Shown here: positions 9,595-16,717 of the stretch, one piece after another | Position numbering within the stretch: position 1 is the stretch's first letter | Layout of the letters: the number at the start of each line of letters is the position of its first letter | Source of the DNA: Pararobbsia alpina | GTDB lineage: Bacteria > Pseudomonadota > Gammaproteobacteria > Burkholderiales > Burkholderiaceae | Assembly (NCBI RefSeq): GCF_902859895.1 | Contig: NZ_CADIKM010000042.1 | Coordinates: 1-33,779, forward strand | Direction: 5' to 3' | Length of the DNA stretch: 33,779 nt | Notes under the pieces: model-generated | The model's database searches: none | What the model saw: only the letters and a program-made list of their open reading frames with translations | Told to the model about the DNA's origin: nothing | Translations under genes and position numbers: made by a program

Positions 9595-9624
9595 GCGACA
9601 TGCGAGACGCGTCTCGCATGTCGC
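9595..9624. repeat. Perfect 30-bp palindrome
   Basis: GCGACATGCGAGACG is followed directly by its exact reverse complement with no spacer. It starts 9 bases after the deacetylase-like stop codon. No T tract follows on either side, so it is not a typical intrinsic terminator, though as RNA it would form a long stem. Part of it (GACGCGTCTC) recurs just downstream at about 9629-9638. Confidence 0.9.
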
Positions 9625-9668
9625 GGTGGACGCGTCTCACCTATTTGTGAACGTTTGAACAGTTAATC

Positions 9669-9998
9669 ATGACGAGTCGCCTTTTTATTCAGATCGCCGT
9701 GCCGGTCCTGCTGACCGCGTGCGGCGGCGGGTCTTCGGATCCGGCGGCGTCGCCGAGTGCTACCGCTTTGGGTGAGGTCCCGGCCGGGTCGGGCCACACG
9801 CAAGACGAAACCGTCATCAATACCGTGCCCTCGGATGCGATCGCGGTGCCCTCCGGCGACGCATCGTCGGCCGATCGTCTTACCGATGCTGACGGTAACG
9901 TCTACGAGCGGGGCGCGGACCACGTATGGCGAAAGTGGCAGGGGGGAACCTGGGTTGTCGTTCGCGGGCCGAACGATGCCGTCAAGCGAGACCCTTGA
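9669..9998 (+). CDS. Small lipoprotein
   Basis: A 109-residue protein with a lipobox (LLTAC, lipidated Cys18) followed by GGGSSDPA, typical of a flexible linker after a lipidated cysteine. Residue +2 is Gly, so no inner-membrane retention signal is seen. The mature part ends in a compact region (DADGNVYERGADHVWRKW, then GTWVVV) that looks like a small beta-domain. No family is recognised. It is the last plus-strand gene of the exopolysaccharide region and converges with the glycoside-hydrolase-like lipoprotein gene. The Shine-Dalgarno sequence is weak. Confidence 0.65.
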   Translation: MTSRLFIQIAVPVLLTACGGGSSDPAASPSATALGEVPAGSGHTQDETVINTVPSDAIAVPSGDASSADRLTDADGNVYERGADHVWRKWQGGTWVVVRGPNDAVKRDP

Positions 9999-10014
9999 AG
10001 CGAACTGCAAGCAA

Positions 10015-10980
10015 TTAGCCCTTCGACGCCCTCTTTGCGGCGGCGTTCGGCGCAAGTCCCTTGATGAGCGTCTCGGAGACATAGTGGGGCCCATCGAAGA
10101 GGTAGACGGAGTAGCCACGATACGCCTTTAACTGCGGCCTCATTTCTTCCGGCGTGGCCGAGCGGAACTTGCCTGGACCTGCCGGCCGGAACGCCTCGGC
10201 GATCACGCGCACCCGATCCTTGCCGAAGCGCTCGGCGAGTGCATTAAGGTAAGTTCGGGCCAGGCGTGGTTCGCGCGCGTAGACGCCGACCCCGTCCTGG
10301 AAAAAGATTCCAACGTCTGCCGGAAGCCAGGTCGCGAGCCAGTCCGCGAGCGTTTTCCCGCCGATATTGCTCTGGTCGTAGACCGTAATCCATAGCGGGC
10401 GGGGCAGGTCTTGCAGACTTGCCGCGAGTTTGGGCGCATCGGTCCAACTCGGATCGGCCTCGACCGGGAAATAATAGCCGACCACGTGCAACGGCACGGG
10501 GATACGCGAAATCATCAGCGACTGCTCGACCAGTTTCGCGACATTGGCGCGTGCCCGCTTTTCGTCTTGGTAGCCCGCGAGCCCGAGGATCACGTTCTTC
10601 GCCCAGGGCTCGCGGCCGATGCGCGCGAGGTCAGGAAGGTGCGGAACGGGCGGCAAACCCGCGTTGGAAATGAAGGCGGTATCGTCGACAGCGATCCACT
10701 GAATCAGCAGATCCTGTGCGCCTAGCACGTCCCAGTTGCCTGATGGGTTGGCGGTGGCATCGTCGGGTTGCCACGCGATGCCGTCCACGTGCAGGTCATG
10801 TGTGCTCAGGCTGCAGCCGGTCATTAGCAACGCCGTGGCCACGCTAATGACCACCGCCAGAGTCACGAAGCGCGTAAGCGGCCTGCTTGCTGCCGGCGGC
10901 TGTACTGCCCCGTCCGGCGCTGACTTTGCGGGGTAGTTCGCGTGAAGGGACGGGCTCCTGCATATTTTACGTGAATTCAT
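10015..10980 (-). CDS. Glycoside-hydrolase-like lipoprotein (DUF4434-type, tentative)
   Basis: A 321-residue protein with a cytoplasmic-looking lead of about 37 residues, a hydrophobic stretch (FVTLAVVISVATALLMTGC) and a lipobox ending at Cys56. A shorter form starting at a GTG for residue 39 would be a more usual lipoprotein signal. The mature part has alternating strands and helices with IQWIAVDDTAF, ILGLAGYQDE, YYFPVEAD, LWITVYDQ, VGIFFQDGVGVY and VRVIAEAF. This is the rhythm of a TIM-barrel protein and resembles DUF4434-type putative glycoside hydrolases that work on secreted polysaccharides. It converges with the small lipoprotein gene, 16 bases apart. A role in trimming the NfrB glycan is inference. 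Confidence 0.6.
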   Translation of the reverse strand: MNSRKICRSPSLHANYPAKSAPDGAVQPPAASRPLTRFVTLAVVISVATALLMTGCSLSTHDLHVDGIAWQPDDATANPSGNWDVLGAQDLLIQWIAVDDTAFISNAGLPPVPHLPDLARIGREPWAKNVILGLAGYQDEKRARANVAKLVEQSLMISRIPVPLHVVGYYFPVEADPSWTDAPKLAASLQDLPRPLWITVYDQSNIGGKTLADWLATWLPADVGIFFQDGVGVYAREPRLARTYLNALAERFGKDRVRVIAEAFRPAGPGKFRSATPEEMRPQLKAYRGYSVYLFDGPHYVSETLIKGLAPNAAAKRASKG

Positions 10981-11095
10981 TATTGGCGCCAGGATAGTCC
11001 ATCTATCGTAAGCAAGGGGATGGTCGCCTCAACCCGAAACGTTATCACCGTGCCAAAGTGGAGTTGCGTATCAACTTCACAGACGGGAGCGCCCA

Positions 11096-11258
11096 AAAAT
11101 CAAGCCTACAACTATTCGTGTCGATCTGGCAAAAAACGTGGTCCTGCTTTATGGCGTTGGCGGGAATGCAACGTGGTACTCAAGAAGCAAGTGAAGCGCG
11201 AACAGATGACGATGTGCCTTTCGAATCTGGCGCCGGCACTCGTTGGCACAAAGAGCGT
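11096..11258 (+). pseudogene. IS110/IS1111-type transposase N-terminal remnant
   Basis: In one frame KPTTIRVDLAKNVVLLYGVG (11102-11161) matches the start of IS110-group transposases, including the first DEDD catalytic Asp in the xxDLAKN motif. The next part, VVLKKQVKREQMTMCLSNLA and then PALVGTKS (about 11173-11256), continues the same protein in another frame. So this is a frameshifted fragment of about the first 55 residues; the rest is gone. It is non-functional. Confidence 0.7.
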
Positions 11259-11262
11259 CGAC

Positions 11263-11376
11263 TGCTTGCGCATTCTGCTCGATAACCTGATCGACAATTC
11301 GATCAAGTACGGCCGCGAAGTGCGACACGATCCGGGCGACGATCGATAAGCCGAGGCCGCAGCCCGCTCGTTTCCT
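11263..11376. pseudogene. Rearranged sensor histidine kinase fragments (head and inverted tail)
   Basis: On the plus strand 11263-11316 encodes LRILLDNLIDNSIKYGR, the N-box of a histidine kinase ATPase domain. Directly abutting it, 11317-11376 encodes RKRAGCGLGLSIVARIVSHF on the minus strand, the G2 box and following helix of the same domain type. In an intact kinase both boxes lie on one strand about 55 residues apart. The arrangement therefore implies a deletion plus an inversion. Neither piece has a promoter, start codon or remaining gene context. Confidence 0.6.
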
Positions 11377-11383
11377 GCTGGCG

Positions 11384-12445
11384 CTAGGGCTCGCGCCGGA
11401 TAGCGCTCTCCACCCGCACCTGTTCACCCGCCGCCCCGGCCTGCCGAACCGGCGGAGCGCCACGTGACGACTCCGCGAACTGCCACGCAAGCAGTCCAGG
11501 CACGAACATCAGTAGATCGCGAATGCGCCGCGCGCCGGCCAGCGCAAGACAGGTTGCGGGATCGATACCGAGCGCGCCGCCGATCACGATGAAACCACCC
11601 TCCTGCACACCCAGGCCGCCCGGCACGAAGAACGCCGCGCTGCTGATTGCCTGGATCAGCGACTCGATCACGACTGCTTCCACCAGACTGACAGGCGAGC
11701 CGAGGAAATACAGCGCGAGCCAGATTTCGAACGACGTCGCCACGCACTGCAACGGCTGCCACACGAACAGATAACGCAGCACGACACCGTGCTTGCGCCA
11801 CACCTGTTTGATGCTTTCGTCGACATTCGCCGATTCGCCGACGAGCGTCCCCAGCTTGCCACTCGTCAGATGGTTGAGAGCACGCGTGAGCCGCTCGAAC
11901 GGACTTGCATGCTGCACGATCGCGAACAGCAGCAGCGGTGGCGCGAGCGCCACCACGCCCCACGCCAGTTGGCCCGCAAGACGCAGCGTGCCCGATTGCG
12001 CATGCGCGAACAGGAACCCGATTCCGACCATCGTGAACAGCAACTGACTAATAACCGTCAATTGCACATCGACGATCAGACTGCCGAGGGCAGCCGGCCC
12101 GCGCACCCCCCAGCGCCGCAGCATGCGGAACGATACGATCTCACCGCCAACCCGCGCCACGGGCAACAAGCTGTTCACCGATTCGCGGATCCATACCAGT
12201 TGCAGCATTTGCAGAAATGACGGCCGCTGCGGACCGAAAATCAGTGTCTGCCAGCCACGCGCATTCGCGAGCATCGACAGCACATGCGCAAGCCCGGCAA
12301 GCAACAGCCCCGCGCCCGCCACGCGCAGCGACGCGAACACAACTGCCGGATGTTCCTGCCAGATCAGCCACAAGGAAAGCAGCAGACCCGCAAGAGCCGC
12401 TACTCGTCCGAAGTGTTTCAGCGCACCCGCGCCACGTTCAATCAC
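11384..12445 (-). CDS. hpnL: HpnL-type hopanoid-associated membrane protein
   Basis: A 353-residue membrane protein of the lysylphosphatidylglycerol-synthase membrane-region/flippase-like family, matching the HpnL subgroup. About eight hydrophobic segments are visible. Characteristic parts are WIRESVNSLLPVARVGGEIV (about residues 85-104) and FVPGGLGVQEGGF (about 273-285). HpnL proteins are proposed to help move or place modified hopanoids between membranes; the exact activity is not settled. It follows hpnI on the same strand after 22 bases and is likely cotranscribed. The C-terminal tail after the last membrane segment is polar and ends in the short gap next to the kinase debris. Confidence 0.85.
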   Translation of the reverse strand: MIERGAGALKHFGRVAALAGLLLSLWLIWQEHPAVVFASLRVAGAGLLLAGLAHVLSMLANARGWQTLIFGPQRPSFLQMLQLVWIRESVNSLLPVARVGGEIVSFRMLRRWGVRGPAALGSLIVDVQLTVISQLLFTMVGIGFLFAHAQSGTLRLAGQLAWGVVALAPPLLLFAIVQHASPFERLTRALNHLTSGKLGTLVGESANVDESIKQVWRKHGVVLRYLFVWQPLQCVATSFEIWLALYFLGSPVSLVEAVVIESLIQAISSAAFFVPGGLGVQEGGFIVIGGALGIDPATCLALAGARRIRDLLMFVPGLLAWQFAESSRGAPPVRQAGAAGEQVRVESAIRREP

Positions 12446-12467
12446 TATCCCTGCCCATCACAATGCG

Positions 12468-13631
12468 TCATGACTTTTCCTCTAAGGGCGATAGCAGCCC
12501 GTCGCCGTCCACCTTGAAACTGAAACCGCGCCAGATCACGCGCGACGACAGAAAACTTGCCACAAGCAGCGCGAACGCGCCGATATCCCACAGCGGCAGC
12601 ATCCACCAGTTGCGGGACGGCTGACGCAGCGCGCGGTCCGACAGGAGCTTGAGCAAGCCGCGTGCAGCCAGCGCCGCACCCGCCAGCCAGCACGCCCAGC
12701 CCGCGGCGGCGGAGCACGCCACGGCTAGCAAGGCGAAAGCCAGCGGATACATGAGCGCCGAGCCGAAGTGTCCGATCGGGTCGATACGTCGAATGGTGCG
12801 ACTCCAGCGCAGTTCGTGCGCGACGAGTTGCGCGGCGGTCGTCTCGACGCAAGCATGCGCGACTGCGAACGATGGTATCGCGACCCGCTGGCCGATGGCG
12901 CGCACGGCTTCTCCGATCGCGTGGTCTTCGGCCAGATGGCCGGCGAACTGCGCCAGTCCGCCGATCAGATCGAGCGTCTCGCGGCGCATCACAATGGTCT
13001 GCCCGAAGCAAGGCCGCGCCATGCACAACGTGAGGCCTGCGACGACGCCCGGCAGAAACTGGTAGTTCGTCGAATGCGCGGACAGCCTGGGCCAGAAACC
13101 GGGGGCCGGGTCGCCGCGATACGCGCACGTCACGAGGCCGACGCCTGGCCTTTGCAATTCGCCGATCAGGCGGCGCAGATACGTCGGTTCGACACGCACG
13201 TCGCTGTCGGCGAACACCAGCACATCGTGTTCCGCGCGCGGCAGCATGTTGAGGATATTGCTGACCTTGCGGTTTGGCCCGTGCAGCGTCGGGTCCGAGA
13301 CGACAGTGATGTTCGCGTCGGGAAAGCGGCGGCGCAGGTCGTCGACCGTGGCGAGCGCGGGGTCGGCGACATCGTGTACGCCGAACAGGAACTGCACCTC
13401 GCCCGGATAATCCTGCTCGCAAAAGCTTTGCAGGTTGCGGGCCAGCGCCCACTCCGCACCGTGCAAGGGCTTGACGATGGTCAGGGCCGGGAAGCCGACA
13501 GGTTCAGCGCCCGGCCGTGCAAGAAAACGGCCGAGCAGCACGGCCGCCAGCAGCGTAAACACGATGCCGAAGAACGCCGCCGCTCCGCACGCGAACGCGC
13601 AACCGAGCGTGAGCCAGTGCGCGAGGCTCAT
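12468..13631 (-). CDS. hpnI: HpnI hopanoid N-acetylglucosaminyltransferase
   Basis: A 387-residue membrane glycosyltransferase of the ceramide-glucosyltransferase type (GT21-like). The start is placed at MSLAHW because its ATG overlaps the hpnJ stop codon in ATGA (13628-13631); an upstream start would give 410 residues. An N-terminal membrane helix precedes the catalytic domain with TIVKPLHGAE, FADSDV (about residues 140-145, the DxD motif), a late EDHAIGEAVR acidic motif and ELRWSRTIRRIDP, which corresponds to the (Q/R)xxRW region. Two or three C-terminal membrane segments follow. In Burkholderia HpnI adds N-acetylglucosamine to bacteriohopanetetrol. It is translationally coupled to hpnJ upstream. 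Confidence 0.88.
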   Translation of the reverse strand: MSLAHWLTLGCAFACGAAAFFGIVFTLLAAVLLGRFLARPGAEPVGFPALTIVKPLHGAEWALARNLQSFCEQDYPGEVQFLFGVHDVADPALATVDDLRRRFPDANITVVSDPTLHGPNRKVSNILNMLPRAEHDVLVFADSDVRVEPTYLRRLIGELQRPGVGLVTCAYRGDPAPGFWPRLSAHSTNYQFLPGVVAGLTLCMARPCFGQTIVMRRETLDLIGGLAQFAGHLAEDHAIGEAVRAIGQRVAIPSFAVAHACVETTAAQLVAHELRWSRTIRRIDPIGHFGSALMYPLAFALLAVACSAAAGWACWLAGAALAARGLLKLLSDRALRQPSRNWWMLPLWDIGAFALLVASFLSSRVIWRGFSFKVDGDGLLSPLEEKS

Positions 13632-15049
13632 GCCTCGCGCGCCCGGAGATACCTGAAGAACTCTACTCCTTCTTGCAGGCGCCGCTTCATCATCTCCCAA
13701 CTGACCAGCATCTCGCGGACGATTTCCCAGATCTTCGTCGGTCTGAAGTAGAAGCGCTTATAGAATTCCTCTACGCCGTGATAGATCTCTTCGCGCGACA
13801 GGTGCGGATAGCCGATTGCTGAAGTCTGAGTACCCGTGGAACTGACGAGGTTGATGACCTTGCTTTCTTGCAGCCACCCATTCTCGACTGCTTGCTTATG
13901 AAGGCTCGTACCCGGATATGGCGCAGCGAGCGACACCTGGATCGTGTGCGGATTGATCTCTTTCGCATATTCGATGGTCTTCTTGATCGTTTCGCGCGTT
14001 TCGCCCGGAAGTCCAAGAATGAATGTGCCGTGGATCTTGATGCCGAGCTTACGACAATCTTCAGAGAAACGGCGTGCCATATCGGTTCGCAGCCCTTTTT
14101 TGACATTCACGAGGATCTGGTCGTCGCCCGATTCGTAGCCGACCAGCAAGAGCCGCAAGCCGTTCTCTTTCATCACCTTGAGGGTCGAATAAGGCACATT
14201 CGCTTTCGCGTTGCACGACCACGTCACGCCTAACTTGCCAAGACCACGGGCGATCTCTTCGGCTCTCGGTTTTAGATCAGTGAAGGTATCGTCGTCAAAC
14301 ATGATTTCCCTGATTTCGGGCATGTTGTCCCTGATCCATTTCACCTCTTCGAGGACGTTCTCGACCGACCGTGTGCGATAGCGATGGCCCCCTACCGTCT
14401 GCGGCCAGAGGCAAAAGGTGCACCTTGATTTGCAGCCTCGCCCCGTGTAGATCGACACATACGGATGCTTAAGGTAGCCGCTGAAGTAATTCTCTGTCTT
14501 GAGATCGCGCTTATAGACGGGCGAGACGAATGGCAACTGATCCATGTCTTCAAGGATGGGCCGGGCTTCGTTGTGCGTGATTCCGCCATCGGGCAGACGA
14601 TAGCTCAGACCGAGAATCGACTCGAACGGAAGCCCTTGCGCGATGTCGCGACACGTGAAGTCGAATTCTTCGCGGCACACGAAGTCGATCGCATCGCAGG
14701 CGGTAAGCGAGCCGTGAGGATCGACGGCGACTCTTGCCCCGACCATCCCGACGAGTATCGTGGATCTACGTCGCTTTAAGTGCTCTGCGAATTGGGCATC
14801 GCTCGGGAATGACGGTGTGCTCGTATGAATGATGACCAGGTCGTACTGTTGAGCAATGTTTAGGGACGTCTCCAGAGATAGGCCATCTGCTGGAGCATCC
14901 AGAACGCGGCTGTCCTCGATCAGCGCAGCGGGCTGGGCGAGCCACGTCGGATACCAGAATGATCGAATCTCGCGCTTCGTCTGGAAACGCGAGCCCGCTC
15001 CACCATCGAAGCCGTCGAACGAAGGTGCCTGCAAAAACAATGCTTTCAT
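13628..15049 (-). CDS. hpnJ: HpnJ hopanoid radical SAM enzyme
   Basis: A 473-residue B12-binding-domain radical SAM protein. It opens MKALFLQAPSFDGFDGGAGS, as HpnJ proteins do, so the start at 15049 is preferred to the in-frame ATG 12 bases upstream; GAGAG lies before it. A cobalamin-binding-like domain covers about 1-180. The radical SAM core has C206, C210 and C213 in GRGCKSRCTFCLWP, the 4Fe-4S ligand triad. FDDDTFT and GTFILGLPGET follow. HpnJ catalyses the late ring contraction that turns the sugar on bacteriohopanetetrol into a cyclitol ether. It is first in the hpnJ-hpnI-hpnL operon. The usual partner deacetylase gene hpnK is not in this cluster. Confidence 0.9.
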   Translation of the reverse strand: MKALFLQAPSFDGFDGGAGSRFQTKREIRSFWYPTWLAQPAALIEDSRVLDAPADGLSLETSLNIAQQYDLVIIHTSTPSFPSDAQFAEHLKRRRSTILVGMVGARVAVDPHGSLTACDAIDFVCREEFDFTCRDIAQGLPFESILGLSYRLPDGGITHNEARPILEDMDQLPFVSPVYKRDLKTENYFSGYLKHPYVSIYTGRGCKSRCTFCLWPQTVGGHRYRTRSVENVLEEVKWIRDNMPEIREIMFDDDTFTDLKPRAEEIARGLGKLGVTWSCNAKANVPYSTLKVMKENGLRLLLVGYESGDDQILVNVKKGLRTDMARRFSEDCRKLGIKIHGTFILGLPGETRETIKKTIEYAKEINPHTIQVSLAAPYPGTSLHKQAVENGWLQESKVINLVSSTGTQTSAIGYPHLSREEIYHGVEEFYKRFYFRPTKIWEIVREMLVSWEMMKRRLQEGVEFFRYLRAREA

Positions 15050-15061
15050 AGATACTCTCAT

Positions 15062-15778
15062 AGAAAATTGTCTGCTTTCTTGAGCCAGTCACCCGCAGGG
15101 ACTCGCCGGGCATCGGCGCTGTTCGGGAATTCGATTCGTGCCCTCAAGGGTGGGTGGATCGCAGCGATAGACGGTATGAACGCCGCTCTCCCTTCAGGGG
15201 AATTCGGGGACAACCCAATGGGGATAGAGGGACGATCAAGAATACTACGAATTGCGGGCTCGACAGGATGGGGTTTTTTGCTTAGTCTAGCTGAGCGTCA
15301 CATGGGATTAGGTTGTCCGGCGGCGATCTGTAAACGCTGCCGGTTGTTCTCGCCGCACGGAAAGTCGTGAAGCCGGGCGGGTCATGCTCCGCGCTGGTCT
15401 CTGGCGACGCGCAATCCGGAAGAGTCCCCGGGGTTCTCGTCATCTCGTGATTTCTGGTGTGGGAGTCGAGGAATTCAGATGCCTCGCCGACGATGTGCTG
15501 AACGAGTAACTCTGCGCGGCCTCCGCGTCTCCTTGACATCAAAAAGGCGCGCAGTGCCGTGCGCAGCAACCCAACCGTCGTGGACGGCCGGTGGCTTTGT
15601 GGCGGGCGCCATGATGTTTCCGCTGGTTGCGTGGAACGACTGCCACGAAATCAAGCCGAAGAAGCGGATAAGAAAAGAGTCCGCCAAGCGGAAATCCAAC
15701 GTGCGTGGGCGACTTGGGGAGGCAACAAGTCAGGACCTGGAATATTGTTTTCATAGGGCTCCAGCGGCACCGCCCGTA
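15062..15778. other. Intergenic region upstream of hpnJ
   Basis: About 700 bases with no gene I can support. Arg-rich overlapping frames on both strands have no motif or good ribosome binding site. The part next to 15050 should hold the hpnJ promoter. GGGTTTTTTGC at about 15271-15281 is T-rich but lacks a clear stem. Confidence 0.4.
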
Positions 15779-15901
15779 CTTTCTCAGGCAGCAAACGTGG
15801 GCTTCGCTGATCAAAGCCACATGACGCGTCATTTTCTGACGACCTTCCGCCTCACGCCGGGACGCTGGCTCCAGATCGTGGACAACGTGTCCCGCGACTG
15901 A
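15779..15901 (+). pseudogene. AraC-family regulator C-terminal remnant
   Basis: The frame ends with AANVGFADQSHMTRHFLTTF and then RLTPGRW. This is the second helix-turn-helix of AraC/XylS regulators (A...GFxDQSHxxRxF...GxTPxxW). The preceding residues in the same frame (lysine- and arginine-rich, no AraC pattern) do not continue the domain, and no first helix-turn-helix is found. It is therefore the last 30-40 residues of a truncated gene. It lies just upstream of the cupin gene on the same strand. Confidence 0.65.
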
Positions 15902-15981
15902 ACGCTCGCCCACGATCGTTCAATACGGCCCCCTAGCGGCTGGGTATTCTCGACGGCGCACCACCCCGAACGGAGAGAACG

Positions 15982-16407
15982 ATGTCCACATCAACACATT
16001 CCCGCACTGCACCCGCTGCGCGCGGCCAATGCGAGGCTATCGACCTGGCTGAAAAGATCGCACTGATCGACGGCCACTGGCAGCCGCGCGTAGTCGCGGA
16101 AATGAACGATTATCAGTTCAAGGTCGTCAAGCTCGAGGGCGAATTCGTCTGGCACAAACACGTTGATACAGATGAGACCTTTATCGTGCTGGACGGCGAA
16201 TTGCGAATCGATTTTCGCGGCGGACCATCGGGCGACGGCTCGATAGCGCTGCGTGCCGGTCAGATGGCCGTCGTGCCAAAAGGCGTCGAACACAAGCCTT
16301 GCGCGCATGCCGAAGTGAAACTGCTGCTGATCGAGCCACGCGGTGTGGTGAACACCGGGGACGGCGCAATAAGCGAACGCACTGTTGGGAACGATCAGTG
16401 GATTTAA
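15982..16407 (+). CDS. Cupin-domain protein
   Basis: A 141-residue single-domain cupin. The first metal-binding motif is WHKHVDTDETFIVLDGEL, with H58, H60 and E65. The second is PKGVEHKPCA, with a histidine at about residue 106. This leaves a normal mononuclear metal site of the RmlC-like cupin fold. Such small cupins include dioxygenases, isomerases and sugar-binding proteins; nothing here fixes the substrate. GGAGAG about 6 bases before the ATG supports the start. The AraC remnant upstream suggests it was once next to a regulator. Confidence 0.8.
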   Translation: MSTSTHSRTAPAARGQCEAIDLAEKIALIDGHWQPRVVAEMNDYQFKVVKLEGEFVWHKHVDTDETFIVLDGELRIDFRGGPSGDGSIALRAGQMAVVPKGVEHKPCAHAEVKLLLIEPRGVVNTGDGAISERTVGNDQWI

Positions 16408-16412
16408 GTTAA

Positions 16413-16440
16413 GCCCCTGCCTTTGAAAAACAGGCGGGGC
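16413..16440 (+). terminator. Imperfect hairpin after the cupin gene
   Basis: GCCCC-T-GCCT pairs with AGGCGGGGC with one bulged T and a 9-base A-rich loop. It starts 6 bases after the stop codon. There is no T tract, so it may only protect the 3' end. Confidence 0.35.
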
Positions 16441-16530
16441 GGATGTCCCAGCCCCCCCTTTCGGGCCTTCGCGGCGATGGCGCGAACGTCCGTTGCGCCT
16501 CGCAAAGCCGCCGTCCATGTCGTCCTCGCG

Positions 16531-16585
16531 AATGACAGAAACTGGGACCGAACTCGGTCCGATGACGACCGGCTCAGCTCGACCC
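16531..16585. repeat. Dispersed intergenic repeat, copy A
   Basis: Contains TGGGACCGAACTCGGTCC (stem GGACCGA/TCGGTCC with loop AC) followed by GATGACGACCGGCTCAGCTC. The same block appears with changes near 23331 and, more diverged, near 20401 and 18201. Confidence 0.65.
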
Positions 16586-16717
16586 CTTGGGGACAGTCGC
16601 TGCGCGCTCGTGAATGACGCCAGTCTCCCCAACAACGGACGCAAAGAACGCCCGCTGCTAACTGGCACGTTCGAGTTGCAACGTGAGCACATGTACTCAA
16701 AGCAGATCCGTTGCCCT

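Larger units (their letters stand above)
16408..16717. other. Intergenic stretch with hairpin and dispersed repeat copy
   Basis: About 310 bases between the convergent cupin and DUF1016-type genes. It holds an imperfect hairpin at 16413-16440 and one copy of the GGACCGA-AC-TCGGTCC repeat near 16543. No gene seen. Confidence 0.5.

Noticed and set aside
12768-13751. 327-codon plus-strand frame
   Set aside because: Antisense to hpnI; shadow frame of a GC-rich gene.
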